Shown here in pieces: positions 38,797 through 51,996 of a stretch of DNA of 64,000 nt. Below the pieces are notes generated by a model, which saw only the letters and a program-made list of their open reading frames with translations, searched no databases and was not told where the DNA came from. A program made the translations under genes and the position numbers. Position 1 is the first letter of the stretch, and every line of letters starts with the position of its first letter. Origin of the DNA: Qipengyuania sphaerica (GTDB taxonomy: Bacteria > Pseudomonadota > Alphaproteobacteria > Sphingomonadales > Sphingomonadaceae); assembly GCF_019711595.1 (NCBI RefSeq), contig NZ_JAIGNR010000005.1, positions 101,218 to 165,217 of the forward strand, written 5' to 3'.

Positions 38797-41180
38797 GCCA
38801 CGTCTCCGCCACGCCGGCGCGACAGGCTGGCTTCGCGCTTCTTGCGATATTCGAGGAATTCCTCGCCCAGATCGGGATCCGGAACCGCGTCGGAGGCCGC
38901 GGCATCGCCCGCTTGGCCGATTTCATCGGGCGGGACCGGCCTCGAAATGAGGAACCCTTGCGCTTCCTGCACGCCCAGCTTGCGCAGCAGGTCGAGCTGC
39001 GCACGGTTCTCGATGCCTTCCGCGGTCGTGTCCATGCCGAGCGCATCGGCAAGGCGCGTAATCGTCGACACGATTGCCTGGCTGCCGATGTCGCTGGCGA
39101 TGTCGGTGACGAAGGTGCGGTCGATCTTGATCCGGTCGAAGGGGAAGCGACGCAAATAGCCGAGCGAGGAATAGCCCGTTCCGAAATCGTCGAGCGCCAC
39201 GCGCACGCCCAGTTCGCGCAGGCGGAGCAGCGTCACGTGACCGGTCTCGCCCTGGTCCATCAGCACATGCTCGGTAATCTCGAGCTCCACCCTTTCGGGA
39301 TCGATATTGGTCGCATGGATCGCCTGCGCGACGGTTGCGACCAGGTTCGGATTGCTGACCTGTGTCGGCGACAGGTTGATCGCGATCCGGAAATTGCCGG
39401 GAAGCGAAACCGCATCTGCCAGCGACTGGCGTATGACCCATTCACCCAGCTGGAGGATCATGCCGGTGTCTTCCGCGACCTGAAGGAAATCGGTCGGCGC
39501 AATCATTCCGCGCTGCGGATGATACCACCGCAACAGCGCCTCGTAGCCCGTCGTCTGTCCGCTATCGAGGTCGATGATCGACTGGTAATGCATGCGCATC
39601 TGGCCGCGTCCCAGTGCCTCGCGCAGGTCCCTCTCGATCTCGCGACGCTCGCGCGCCGCCTTGTCGAGAGCGGGTTCGAACAGGGCGAGATTGTCGCGGC
39701 CCTTTTCCTTCGCCGCGTAAAGGGCAAGGTCGGCGCGGCGCATCAGTTCTTCGGCATCGCAATCGCCATCGGTGCAGCGTGCCACGCCGACACTGGTCGA
39801 GATGCGATAGGTGTGGCCCTCGATCTCGTAGGGCGCGCGGACGACCGAGAGGAAGCGGTGCGCGCGCTCGATCAGCAGGCCGTCACCCGCACGCGTTTCG
39901 ATCAGCACTGCGAATTCGTCTCCGCCGAGGCGCGCGACCAGGTCCTCGCTGCGGATCTCCTGTTCGAGCCGCGTGCCGACTTCGCGCAGCAGCCGGTCGC
40001 CCACGAGGTGTCCGCGCGTGTCGTTGACCGCCTTGAAATCGTCGAGATCGAGATAGAACAGCGCGATATTCGAACCGGTCGAGCAGTGCTCTCCCGTCAG
40101 CGACCTTAGCCGTTCGTTGAAGAGGTAACGGTTCGCGAGGCCCGTCAGATTGTCGTAATGGGCCATGAAGGCGACGCGCTCTTCGACAAGGCGATCGGCT
40201 GTCACATCGCGGGCGACACCGCTCATCCGGCCATCCTCGCGCGGCCGGGCAGCAAGGCGCCAGTATTGCAGTTCACCCGAAACCCTCAGGCGAACGATAA
40301 GATCGCGGAACGGGCTGCGTTCGACGAGGCGCGTGGCAAGCGCATCGCGGTCTTCGCCGGCGATGAACAGGTCGAGGAAGGAACTCCCCTCGAGAACTTC
40401 GGGATCGCTATCGACTGCCGCAGCAAAGCGCTGGCTGACATCGCGCAGATTGCCGCGCGGTCCGACCGTCCAAAGGCAGTCGGAGGATTGCTCCTCGTAG
40501 TCGTTGAGGAGCATGCGGACGGTCCCGGTGCTCTCGCGCCGTTCGATCTCGGCTTCGCCCGCCGCGACGAAGTATCTCTCCTGCGCACGCGCCGCCACGA
40601 ACAGCGCGATTGCGAAGCTGCAGATCAGGAGGACGGTCGGCCAGGCGCCCCAAGATCCGATCAGGAAGGCGGACAGGATGAGAGAGGGGGACATCGTGAG
40701 CGTATGGAAAATCGCCGCCTGCGGAGCGGTGCGGTGCACCAGGAGCGTTCCGCAAAGCACGGCCGTGCCGATGATGCCCAGCACGGCAATTTCCAGCCCT
40801 GCAGCATAAGAAGCGAGATAAGGGAAGACGACCACCCAGATCGTGCTGCCGATCGACTGGAGCACGAGGACGCGCTGCCATTGGTCGCGCATTTCCTCGA
40901 AGCTGGCGGTTTCAAGGTCGAGACGTCGGTCGAGCCAGACGAAGACCCCCAGCTGCGTTATCTGCGCCGTGGCCCAGATCGTCATGATAATCGCCGGTGC
41001 ATTGTTCCAGAAGGTCCAGAGCAGGGCGAAAATCGAGGCAAGCGCCGGCAGAAGCGAGGTGGTGGCGCCCGAGCTGAAGCTTTTCAGGCGACGATAGAGC
41101 AGCAGCTGCTGCAGCGGATCCTCCACCGCTTCGTGGTCGCTTTTCGCCTGGTACTCGGTCACGGGCTCAGGTCGCGACAC
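38793..41180 (-). CDS. Membrane GGDEF-EAL protein (c-di-GMP synthesis/degradation)
   Basis: Protein of 795 residues. About six transmembrane helices (residues ~40-200) form an N-terminal sensor, then a PAS-like segment (~230-330). The diguanylate cyclase domain has intact GGDEF at 419-423 and an RSED I-site at 410-413 for product inhibition. The phosphodiesterase domain has intact EALLRW at 547-552, the 'ALDDFGTGYSSLGYL' loop and 'TAEGIEN'. Both activities are therefore possible. Lacks the periplasmic domain of LapD-type receptors. It lies upstream of a coupled lipoprotein gene and has an 18-bp palindrome ~60 bp before its start. Confidence 0.94.
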   Translation of the reverse strand: MSRPEPVTEYQAKSDHEAVEDPLQQLLLYRRLKSFSSGATTSLLPALASIFALLWTFWNNAPAIIMTIWATAQITQLGVFVWLDRRLDLETASFEEMRDQWQRVLVLQSIGSTIWVVVFPYLASYAAGLEIAVLGIIGTAVLCGTLLVHRTAPQAAIFHTLTMSPSLILSAFLIGSWGAWPTVLLICSFAIALFVAARAQERYFVAAGEAEIERRESTGTVRMLLNDYEEQSSDCLWTVGPRGNLRDVSQRFAAAVDSDPEVLEGSSFLDLFIAGEDRDALATRLVERSPFRDLIVRLRVSGELQYWRLAARPREDGRMSGVARDVTADRLVEERVAFMAHYDNLTGLANRYLFNERLRSLTGEHCSTGSNIALFYLDLDDFKAVNDTRGHLVGDRLLREVGTRLEQEIRSEDLVARLGGDEFAVLIETRAGDGLLIERAHRFLSVVRAPYEIEGHTYRISTSVGVARCTDGDCDAEELMRRADLALYAAKEKGRDNLALFEPALDKAARERREIERDLREALGRGQMRMHYQSIIDLDSGQTTGYEALLRWYHPQRGMIAPTDFLQVAEDTGMILQLGEWVIRQSLADAVSLPGNFRIAINLSPTQVSNPNLVATVAQAIHATNIDPERVELEITEHVLMDQGETGHVTLLRLRELGVRVALDDFGTGYSSLGYLRRFPFDRIKIDRTFVTDIASDIGSQAIVSTITRLADALGMDTTAEGIENRAQLDLLRKLGVQEAQGFLISRPVPPDEIGQAGDAAASDAVPDPDLGEEFLEYRKKREASLSRRRGGDVA

Positions 41181-41238
41181 GCCATTCCCCTGTTAGCGTT
41201 TGCCCCGCATCCACGCATTTCTGCGGCTTGCGGGGCGA

Positions 41239-41256
41239 GCGTGCAACGTTGCACGC
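41239..41256. promoter_or_regulatory. 18-bp perfect palindrome upstream of the GGDEF-EAL gene
   Basis: GCGTGCAACGTTGCACGC is an exact palindrome, centred 67 bp upstream of the GGDEF-EAL ATG and on the far side from the rpoC terminator. An additional inverted repeat GCCCCGC/GCGGGGC (41202-41236) lies between it and the gene. Candidate operator for an unknown dimeric regulator. Confidence 0.55.
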
Positions 41257-41311
41257 ACACGGTCAAGCACATCCGCGTTGCAAAAATCTTTCGGTCGCCC
41301 AAGCAATTACG

Positions 41312-41342
41312 AAAAAGCCCCGCCGGATCGCTCCGGCGGGGC
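41312..41342 (-). terminator. Rho-independent terminator after rpoC
   Basis: On the minus strand, GCCCCGCCGGA pairs with TCCGGCGGGGC over 11 bp with the loop GCGA, followed by TTTTT. It lies 25 bases after the rpoC stop and ends the rpoBC transcript. Confidence 0.95.
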
Positions 41343-41367
41343 CTGATCTGTCGGATGAAAGTGCGGC

Positions 41368-45693
<4,326 letters not shown>

Positions 45694-45753
45694 GACTTAA
45701 TTCCCTAAGGGGTAATTCTAATGGGCGGAAAGCGGAGGGGGTGGTTAGCCCCC

Positions 45754-48700
45754 TTATTCCGCCGCGATCGCGAGGCCGTCGTCGTCTTCGTCGTCGCTGA
45801 GCGACTTGAGTTCGACGTTGAGACCCAGGCTGCGCATTTCCTTGACGAGCACGTTGAAGCTCTCCGGAATGCCGGCCTCGAAGGTGTCGTCGCCCTTGAC
45901 GATGGCTTCGTAGACCTTGGTACGGCCGATCACGTCGTCCGACTTCACGGTGAGGATTTCCTGCAGCGTGTAGGCTGCACCGTAGGCCTGGAGTGCCCAG
46001 ACCTCCATCTCACCGAAGCGCTGGCCGCCGAACTGCGCCTTACCGCCCAGCGGCTGCTGGGTGACGAGCGAGTACGGGCCGATCGAACGGGCGTGGATCT
46101 TGTCGTCGACCAGGTGGTGCAGCTTGAGCATGTAGATGATGCCCACGGTCACCTTGCGGTCGAAGGCTTCACCGGTACGGCCGTCGAAGAGGACCGACTG
46201 GCCGTCTGCATCGAGGCCTGCACGCCCCAGCTCCACGGTCACGTCGCCTTCGCGCGCGCCGTCGAACACCGGCGTACCCATCGGGACACCGCGCGACAGG
46301 TTGCCGGCGAGTTCGACGATTTCCTCGGTCGAACGGGCCTTGAGGTCTTCGGCATAACGGTCGCCATAAACGTCGTTCAAGCGCTCGATCACGGCTTCGG
46401 GCGGCTTCGCCTTGGAATAGTCTTCCGCAGCGTTCGGGTTGGCCTTCTTCCACTCTTCGAGCTGCTCGCCGATCTGCATGCCCAAATTGCGGGCTGCCAT
46501 ACCGAGATGCGTTTCGAAGATCTGACCGACGTTCATGCGCGAAGGCACGCCCAGCGGGTTGAGGACGATGTCCACCGGCGTACCGTCGGCGAGGAACGGC
46601 ATGTCCTCGACCGGCAGGATGCGCGAAATGACACCCTTGTTACCGTGACGGCCGGCCATCTTGTCGCCCGGCTGCAGCTTGCGCTTCACCGCGACGAAGA
46701 CCTTGACCATCTTGAGCACGCCCGGAGCGAGTTCGTCGCCACGCTCGAGCTTTTCCTTCCGGTCCTCGAACTTGTCGTCGATGACCTTCACGCTCTCGTC
46801 ATACTGCGACTTGACCGCTTCGATCTGGGCCTGACGGTTGTCGTCCGCAACTGCGAACTTGAACCATTCGTGCTTGTCGACACCTTCGAGCACGCTCTCG
46901 TCGATCACAGTGCCCTTCTTCACGCCCTTCGGAGCAGCCGAGGCGGTCTGGCCTTCGAGCATGTCCTTGAGGCGGTTGTAGGTCGCACGGTTGAGGATGG
47001 CGCGTTCGTCGGCAGCGTCCTTGCGGAGGCGTTCGATTTCCTCGTTCTGGATCGCACGCGTACGGTCGTCGATCTCGATACCGTGACGGTTGAAGACGCG
47101 GACTTCCACGACCGTTCCGGCAACGCCCGGCGGCAGGCGGAGCGATGTGTCGCGCACGTCGCTGGCCTTTTCACCGAAGATGGCGCGCAGGAGCTTTTCT
47201 TCCGGCGTCATCGGGCTTTCGCCCTTCGGCGTGATCTTGCCGGCAAGGATATCGCCCGGGTGCACTTCGGCGCCGATGTAGACGATGCCCGCTTCGTCGA
47301 GGTTGCGCAGAGCTTCCTCGCCGACGTTCGGGATGTCGCGGGTGATGTCTTCGGGGCCGAGCTTGGTGTCGCGCGCCATGACTTCGAATTCCTCGATATG
47401 GATCGAGGTGAAGACGTCGTCCTTCACGATACGCTCGGAGATGAGGATACTATCCTCGTAGTTGTAGCCGTTCCAGGGCATGAAGGCGACGAGCGTGTTA
47501 CGGCCCAGCGCCAGTTCGCCCAGATCGGTCGAGGGACCGTCGGCGATGATATCGCCGGCCTCGATCGTTTCACCCACCTTCACCAGCGGACGCTGGTTGA
47601 TGCAGGTGTCCTGGTTCGAACGCTGGAACTTCTGCAGAGTGTAGATGTCGACGCCCGACTGGCCGGGTTCGACATCGCCGATCGCACGGATGACGATACG
47701 CGTCGCATCGACCTGGTCGACGATACCGCCGCGCTTGGCGGTGATCGCCGCACCCGAATCGCGGGCAACGGTTTCTTCCATGCCGGTGCCGACCCAGGGC
47801 GCTTCCGCCTTCACGAGCGGCACGGCCTGGCGCTGCATGTTCGAGCCCATCAGTGCGCGGTTGGCGTCATCGTTTTCCAGGAAAGGAATGAGCGATGCTG
47901 CAACCGAGACGAGCTGCTTGGGCGAGACGTCCATCAGCGTGATGCTCTCGCGCGGCGCCATCAGGTTGTCGCCGTTCTGGCGCGCCGAGACCAGCTCTTC
48001 AACGAAGCCGCCCTTGTCGTCGAGGTCGGCCGAAGCCTGTGCGACGGTGTGCTTCTGCTCTTCCATCGCCGAGAGGTAGATGACCTCGTCGGTAACCTTG
48101 TTGTCCTTCACCTTGCGATACGGCGTCTCGATGAAGCCGTACTTGTTGACGCGGGCGAAGGTGGAGAGCGAGTTGATCAGACCGATGTTCGGGCCTTCCG
48201 GCGTTTCGATCGGGCAGATGCGGCCATAGTGCGTCGGGTGAACGTCGCGCACTTCGAAGCCTGCACGCTCGCGGGTGAGGCCGCCCGGGCCAAGCGCCGA
48301 AACGCGGCGCTTGTGGGTGACTTCCGAGAGCGGGTTGGTCTGGTCCATGAACTGCGAGAGCTGCGAAGAACCGAAGAACTCGCGCACGGCAGCCACGGCG
48401 GGCTTGGCGTTGATGAGGTCGTTCGGCATCACGGTCGACACGTCGACCGAGCTCATGCGCTCCTTGACCGCGCGTTCCATGCGCAGCAGGCCGACGCGGT
48501 ACTGGTTTTCGAGCAGTTCGCCGACCGAGCGGACACGGCGGTTGCCGAGGTTGTCGATGTCGTCGACTTCGCCCTTGCCGTCCTTGAGGTCGACCAGTTC
48601 CTTGACCACGGCAAGGATGTCTTCCTTGCGCAGCGTGGTGACGGTGTCTTCGGCATCCAGGTCGAGGCGCATGTTGAGCTTCACGCGGCCGACTGCCGAC

Positions 48701-49935
48701 AGGTCATAGCGCTCGCCATCGAAGAACAGGCCTTCGAACAGGGCTTCTGCGGTTTCCTTGGTCGGCGGTTCGCCGGGACGCATGACCTTGTAGATCGCTT
48801 CGAGGCCCTCGTCGCGGTTCTCTGCCTTGTCGACCTTCATCGTGTTGCGGATCCACGGACCCGTGTTGACGTGGTCGATGTCGAGCAGGTCGAGGCTGTC
48901 GACGCCGGCGGCGTCGAGCACTTCGAGGTTCTCGGCGGAGACCTCGTCACCGGCTTCGATGTAGATGCGACCGGTGCTCTCGTCGATCAGATCTTCGCTG
49001 GCATAACGGCCGAAGACTTCCTCGGTCGGCAGCAGCAGGGTTTCGAGACCGTCCTTGGCCGCCTTGTTTGCAGCGCGCGGGCTGATCTTGGTACCGGCCG
49101 CGAACACTTCCTCACCGGTCTTGGCGTCCACCAGCGGGAAGGCCGGCTTCTGGCCGCGCCAGTTCTCGGCGACGAAGGGAAGCTCCCAGCCGTCCTTGGC
49201 GCGCTTCCAGGTGACCTTGTCGTAGAAGTGGTCGAGGATGCCTTCGCTGTCGAGGCCGAGCGCGTAGAGCAGCGCGGTGACCGGCAGCTTGCGCTTGCGG
49301 TCGATACGCACGTTGACGACATCCTTGGCGTCGAATTCGAAGTCGAGCCAGCTGCCGCGATAAGGAATGATGCGGGCAGCGAAGAGGAGCTTGCCCGAGC
49401 TGTGGGTCTTGCCGCGATCGTGGTCGAACAGGACACCCGGCGAACGGTGCATCTGGCTGACGATAACGCGCTCGGTACCGTTGATGATGAAGGTGCCGTT
49501 GTCCGTCATCAGCGGCATGTCGCCCATGTACACGTCCTGCTCCTTGATATCGAGCACGGAGCGGGTCTCGGTTTCCTGGTCGACTTCGAAGACGATCAGG
49601 CGCAGCGTGACCTTCATCGGCGCGGCATAGGTGATGCCGCGCTGCTTGCATTCGACGATGTCGTGCTTGGGCGGTTCGAGTTCGTAATGGACGAAGTCGA
49701 GTTCGGCGGTGCCGGCGAAGTCGCGGAGCGGGAAGACCGAGCGCAGCGTCTTTTCGAGGCCCGAGACATGGCCGGTGGCCTTGTCGGAACGCAGGAACTG
49801 TTCGTAGCTCTCGCGCTGGACTTCGATCAAATTGGGCATGTCGACGACTTCATGGATGTCGCCGAAAATCTTGCGGATACGCCGTTTTGCGGTACCCGAA
49901 GCAGTGCTGCGGGGCGCCTTCGCCTTGGTAGCCAT
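45754..49935 (-). CDS. rpoB: RNA polymerase beta subunit
   Basis: RNA polymerase beta subunit, 1393 residues. The rifampicin-binding cluster reads '[22 protein letters not shown]' region then 'ISALGPGG'-type 'VSALGPGG', with wild-type Asp, His and Ser at the common resistance positions, so a rifampicin-sensitive enzyme is predicted. The C-terminal '[30 protein letters not shown]' motif is intact. Unlike most bacteria, rplJ-rplL are not upstream in the same direction but lie divergently 2 kb away. A candidate promoter is at 50169-50197. Confidence 0.99.
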   Translation of the reverse strand: MATKAKAPRSTASGTAKRRIRKIFGDIHEVVDMPNLIEVQRESYEQFLRSDKATGHVSGLEKTLRSVFPLRDFAGTAELDFVHYELEPPKHDIVECKQRGITYAAPMKVTLRLIVFEVDQETETRSVLDIKEQDVYMGDMPLMTDNGTFIINGTERVIVSQMHRSPGVLFDHDRGKTHSSGKLLFAARIIPYRGSWLDFEFDAKDVVNVRIDRKRKLPVTALLYALGLDSEGILDHFYDKVTWKRAKDGWELPFVAENWRGQKPAFPLVDAKTGEEVFAAGTKISPRAANKAAKDGLETLLLPTEEVFGRYASEDLIDESTGRIYIEAGDEVSAENLEVLDAAGVDSLDLLDIDHVNTGPWIRNTMKVDKAENRDEGLEAIYKVMRPGEPPTKETAEALFEGLFFDGERYDLSAVGRVKLNMRLDLDAEDTVTTLRKEDILAVVKELVDLKDGKGEVDDIDNLGNRRVRSVGELLENQYRVGLLRMERAVKERMSSVDVSTVMPNDLINAKPAVAAVREFFGSSQLSQFMDQTNPLSEVTHKRRVSALGPGGLTRERAGFEVRDVHPTHYGRICPIETPEGPNIGLINSLSTFARVNKYGFIETPYRKVKDNKVTDEVIYLSAMEEQKHTVAQASADLDDKGGFVEELVSARQNGDNLMAPRESITLMDVSPKQLVSVAASLIPFLENDDANRALMGSNMQRQAVPLVKAEAPWVGTGMEETVARDSGAAITAKRGGIVDQVDATRIVIRAIGDVEPGQSGVDIYTLQKFQRSNQDTCINQRPLVKVGETIEAGDIIADGPSTDLGELALGRNTLVAFMPWNGYNYEDSILISERIVKDDVFTSIHIEEFEVMARDTKLGPEDITRDIPNVGEEALRNLDEAGIVYIGAEVHPGDILAGKITPKGESPMTPEEKLLRAIFGEKASDVRDTSLRLPPGVAGTVVEVRVFNRHGIEIDDRTRAIQNEEIERLRKDAADERAILNRATYNRLKDMLEGQTASAAPKGVKKGTVIDESVLEGVDKHEWFKFAVADDNRQAQIEAVKSQYDESVKVIDDKFEDRKEKLERGDELAPGVLKMVKVFVAVKRKLQPGDKMAGRHGNKGVISRILPVEDMPFLADGTPVDIVLNPLGVPSRMNVGQIFETHLGMAARNLGMQIGEQLEEWKKANPNAAEDYSKAKPPEAVIERLNDVYGDRYAEDLKARSTEEIVELAGNLSRGVPMGTPVFDGAREGDVTVELGRAGLDADGQSVLFDGRTGEAFDRKVTVGIIYMLKLHHLVDDKIHARSIGPYSLVTQQPLGGKAQFGGQRFGEMEVWALQAYGAAYTLQEILTVKSDDVIGRTKVYEAIVKGDDTFEAGIPESFNVLVKEMRSLGLNVELKSLSDDEDDDGLAIAAE

Positions 49936-50168
49936 AAGGGGTAGTTACCTCTTCTCGTGTGCGTCACCCCCGCGCGGACAGGGGTGCAATTCGTGTCTCA
50001 TGCGCGTGAGAACCATGATCGGGACGCAAAAAGGCCGCAGCGAATGCGCGCCAATAGCGGCGGCAGCTGCAGCTCATGAAAAGCGTCGCGATATGGAAAC
50101 GCCGCTTCCATCCTGTACCCGATCCCCGCGCATGAATCGGATTCGCTCGAAGCGTGCGGTCGGGAGGG
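49936..50168 (-). other. rpoB leader region
   Basis: About 230 bp between the rpoB start and its candidate promoter, without a supported gene on either strand. A CACCCC/GGGGTG inverted repeat (about 49966-49987) and a few short dyads are present. A long 5' leader on rpoBC is plausible because L10 is encoded elsewhere, but I recognise no known RNA family. Confidence 0.4.
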
Positions 50169-50197
50169 CATGTAGGAAGCGTACAGAGGAAAGTCAA
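50169..50197 (-). promoter_or_regulatory. Candidate sigma-70 promoter for rpoBC
   Basis: On the minus strand: -35 TTGACT (50197-50192), 17-bp spacer, -10 TACATG (50174-50169). The predicted transcript would carry a ~225-base leader before the rpoB ATG. Confidence 0.45.
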
Positions 50198-50244
50198 ACG
50201 CCAGATTGGCGCACAAACGGCGGAAATCCGGGCATTTCGAGTTT

Positions 50245-50261
50245 CGATATGTCACATATCG
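50245..50261. promoter_or_regulatory. Palindromic operator 1 upstream of the DUF2975/HTH operon
   Basis: CGATATGTCACATATCG: perfect 8-bp arms around one base. It lies just upstream of the -35 region of the operon promoter. Confidence 0.65.
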
Positions 50262-50265
50262 TTTC

Positions 50266-50278
50266 TCGATATTATCGA
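50266..50278. promoter_or_regulatory. Palindromic operator 2 upstream of the DUF2975/HTH operon
   Basis: TCGATATTATCGA: perfect 6-bp arms around one base, directly abutting the TTGACA -35 box. Confidence 0.65.
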
Positions 50279-50307
50279 TTGACAATAAGTGCGACTCGCC
50301 TTATTGA
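50279..50307 (+). promoter_or_regulatory. Sigma-70 promoter of the small ORF-DUF2975-HTH operon
   Basis: -35 TTGACA (50279-50284), 17-bp spacer, -10 TATTGA (50302-50307). The predicted start of transcription is ~25 bases before the ATG of the 42-aa gene. Confidence 0.65.
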
Positions 50308-50308
50308 T

Positions 50309-50316
50309 TATCGATA
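50309..50316. promoter_or_regulatory. Palindromic operator 3 at the predicted transcription start
   Basis: TATCGATA, a perfect 8-bp palindrome sharing the CGATA core of operators 1 and 2 and overlapping the expected +1. A bound repressor here would block initiation. Confidence 0.5.
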
Positions 50317-50339
50317 TTGAAGATCAAGGAGATCGATAA

Positions 50340-50468
50340 ATGCTTCGTTTCAGCCCCAATTTCGCTGCCGCATTTGCGGCCATCATCATCACTCTCGTCT
50401 CGGTCCAGGCGGTTACCGTCGTGCCACACGCGTCGGCCTCCGTCGCCACCCTGCCGGCCATCGCCTGA
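50340..50468 (+). CDS. 42-residue hydrophobic peptide, unknown function
   Basis: ATG (50340) to TGA (50466-50468), 42 codons. AAGGAG lies eight bases upstream, one of the best ribosome binding sites in the window, and a good promoter is just ahead. The product MLRFSPNFAAAFAAIIITLV-SVQAVTVVPHASASVATLPAIA has one hydrophobic core (residues 8-28) after a short basic start, like a signal peptide or small membrane peptide. It is the first gene of an operon with a DUF2975 membrane protein (18 bp downstream) and an HTH regulator. I recognise no family. Confidence 0.7.
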   Translation: MLRFSPNFAAAFAAIIITLVSVQAVTVVPHASASVATLPAIA

Positions 50469-50486
50469 CCCTTTCGGAGACACTTC

Positions 50487-51023
50487 GTGACAAATACGAA
50501 AAACGACCCCCTGCTGACTGTCGCACGGGTTGCCATCCGCATCCTGCAAATCCTGCTCGGTATCGCCACGGCCGCGCTTGTCTTCGCCATTCCCTTCGTC
50601 TTGTTCGGGCGTGACCTGATCCAGCGCGAGATGCGCGAAGAAACGGGCAATCTGGCGGCCGTCTTCCCTCACTGGGAAGTGGCAGGCCTGCTGGTCGTCT
50701 TCCTCGCCACCGTCATCCTCACCTTCCTTTTCCTGCGCAAACTGCTCGCAATTATCGACACCGTTGGTGAAGGCGATCCCTTCGTGCCCGCCAATGCCGA
50801 GCGCCTGACCCACATGGCCTGGCTGATGGTGGCCGTGCAGGGTCTCGCCCTGGCTCTCGTACCTCTGATCGTGCGCGTTCAGCTTGCCTTCGAGGAAGTC
50901 GACCCGACCATGGACGCCGAGCTCGACCTGGGCGGCATCGTCCTCGCCATTACCCTGTTCATCCTTGCCCGCGTATTCCGCCATGGTGCCGCCATGCGCG
51001 CCGACCTGGAAGGGACCGTGTGA
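50487..51023 (+). CDS. DUF2975 family membrane protein
   Basis: Inner-membrane protein of 178 residues with four hydrophobic helices: 'IRILQILLGIATAALVFAIPFVLFG', 'VAGLLVVFLATVILTFLFLRKLLAI', 'MAWLMVAVQGLALALVPLIV' and 'LGGIVLAITLFILARVFRHG'. The 'GDPFVPANAERLTHMAWLM' segment between helices 2 and 3 is the DUF2975 hallmark. GTG start at 50487 with GGAG upstream. DUF2975 genes are typically paired with a small Cro/C1-type regulator, as here: the next gene begins on the last base of its stop codon. Confidence 0.87.
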   Translation: MTNTKNDPLLTVARVAIRILQILLGIATAALVFAIPFVLFGRDLIQREMREETGNLAAVFPHWEVAGLLVVFLATVILTFLFLRKLLAIIDTVGEGDPFVPANAERLTHMAWLMVAVQGLALALVPLIVRVQLAFEEVDPTMDAELDLGGIVLAITLFILARVFRHGAAMRADLEGTV

Positions 51024-51253
51024 TGCCGGCAGAAGAAGGAACCTATATCGTGGTCAAACTCGACGACCTGCTCCACGCCAAGCGCATGACGCTGACCGAG
51101 CTGGCCGAACGCGTCGGCCTGACGCTTGCCAACCTCTCGATCCTCAAGACCGGCAAGGCCAAGGCCATCCGCTTCTCCACGCTCGAGGCCATCTGCCGCG
51201 AACTGGATTGCCAGCCTGGCGACCTGCTCGCTTACGAGCAACCTGGCATCTGA
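51023..51253 (+). CDS. Small HTH regulator (Cro/C1, YozG-like)
   Basis: DNA-binding protein of 76 residues. The HTH reads 'LDDLLHAKRMTLTELAERVGLTLANLSILKTGKAKAIRFSTLEAICRELDCQPGDLLAYE', a complete YozG/XRE fold with no partner domain. The ATG overlaps the DUF2975 stop (TGATG), so expression is coupled. Likely an autoregulator acting on the three CGATA palindromes at the operon promoter; the membrane partner may sequester or inform it. Confidence 0.88.
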   Translation: MPAEEGTYIVVKLDDLLHAKRMTLTELAERVGLTLANLSILKTGKAKAIRFSTLEAICRELDCQPGDLLAYEQPGI

Positions 51254-51267
51254 ACGGGCGAAAACTC

Positions 51268-51307
51268 GGAAAAATATGCATCGGGCTAGGGGCTCGATGC
51301 ATTTTCC
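51268..51307 (+). terminator. Terminator-like hairpin after the HTH gene
   Basis: ATGCATCG (51276-51283) and CGATGCAT (51295-51302) pair perfectly around an 11-base loop, with additional GGAAA/TTTCC pairing across a small bulge. T-rich sequence follows. Confidence 0.6.
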
Positions 51308-51378
51308 ATATTTGCGACTCGCTTGAATGTGGCTATTTTATGGCTACGCCAATCATGGCGCTTAGGAACACGATAAAC

Positions 51379-51606
51379 ATGAAGAAGATCGCACTCGTTG
51401 CCGCTCTCCCCGTTGCTCTCTCGCTCGCAGCTTGCGGCGAAACCGCGACCGAAGAAGCTCCGGTCGAAGAAACCGCTGTAGAAGCTCCGGTTGAAGCTCC
51501 GGTCGTCGAAGAAACCGTCACCACCGACGAAGCTGCTGTCGACGCCACCGTCGAAGCCGGCACCGAAGAAGCTCCGGTTGCTGAAGAAGCTCCGGCTGGC
51601 GAATAA
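51379..51606 (+). CDS. Low-complexity acidic lipoprotein
   Basis: Protein of 75 residues. 'MKKIALVAALPVALSLAAC' is a textbook lipoprotein signal peptide (Cys19). The mature part is composed almost wholly of Glu, Ala, Pro, Val and Thr in imperfect EEAPVE/EAPV repeats, e.g. 'ETAVEAPVEAPVVEE'. Such acidic, Pro-rich lipoproteins are probably envelope spacers or surface peptides; function unknown. AGGA precedes the ATG. A terminator follows at 51653, so it is a single-gene unit. Confidence 0.8.
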   Translation: MKKIALVAALPVALSLAACGETATEEAPVEETAVEAPVEAPVVEETVTTDEAAVDATVEAGTEEAPVAEEAPAGE

Positions 51607-51652
51607 TCGCTTTGTCGATCCCGCCACCGTGCGGGGCGCCATAGGCACATTG

Positions 51653-51682
51653 GGACCCGGTTCGAAAGAGCCGGGTCCTTTT
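51653..51682 (+). terminator. Rho-independent terminator after the lipoprotein gene
   Basis: GGACCCGG (51653-51660) and CCGGGTCC (51671-51678) pair perfectly, followed by TTTT. Confidence 0.88.
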
Positions 51683-51996
51683 GCATTCGGCAGGTTCCTG
51701 CACCAGTGAAAACTTGACTCCTGCGCCCGAACCGCTAGATGCGCGCCCGACCGGCAAGCCTACTGGCAAGCCGATCATCCGTCCGAGACAGTTGGTGACC
51801 GGGATCTGCCCGGTCTTAATTTCCAGCCTAGACGGGGAAAAGAGAATTCCCGGTGGGTCTTGAAACCCGCCGTTTCGCGCCATTTGGCGCACTCCTTCCC
51901 CCATCAACGGACTCGCCCGTGTCGTCTTTTCGGCATGGACAAACGTAGCCGATCGTTCGGGAGCCATCCCGTTCGGTCATAGTGAAGGAGTATGGC
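51683..51996 (+). other. rplJ upstream region with hairpins; possible ribosomal-protein leader
   Basis: 314 bp without a gene. It contains GACCGGG (51797-51803) pairing with CCCGGTC (51809-51815) followed by TTAATTT, an attenuator-like hairpin, and a GCGCCA/TGGCGC stem further on. rplJ leaders in other bacteria bind L10-L12 for feedback control; I suspect the same here but cannot show the L10-binding fold by eye. An rplJ promoter should also lie in this region. Confidence 0.45.

Noticed and set aside
38793..41180. The GGDEF-EAL protein as the missing LapD
   Set aside because: LapD has two membrane helices around a periplasmic domain and degenerate GGDEF/EAL motifs. This protein has about six helices and intact motifs, so it is more likely an active enzyme.
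45721..49944. A 1407-codon open frame antisense to rpoB
   Set aside because: rpoB is unambiguous on the minus strand. In high-GC genomes the strand opposite a gene commonly lacks stop codons, and the product has no recognisable family.
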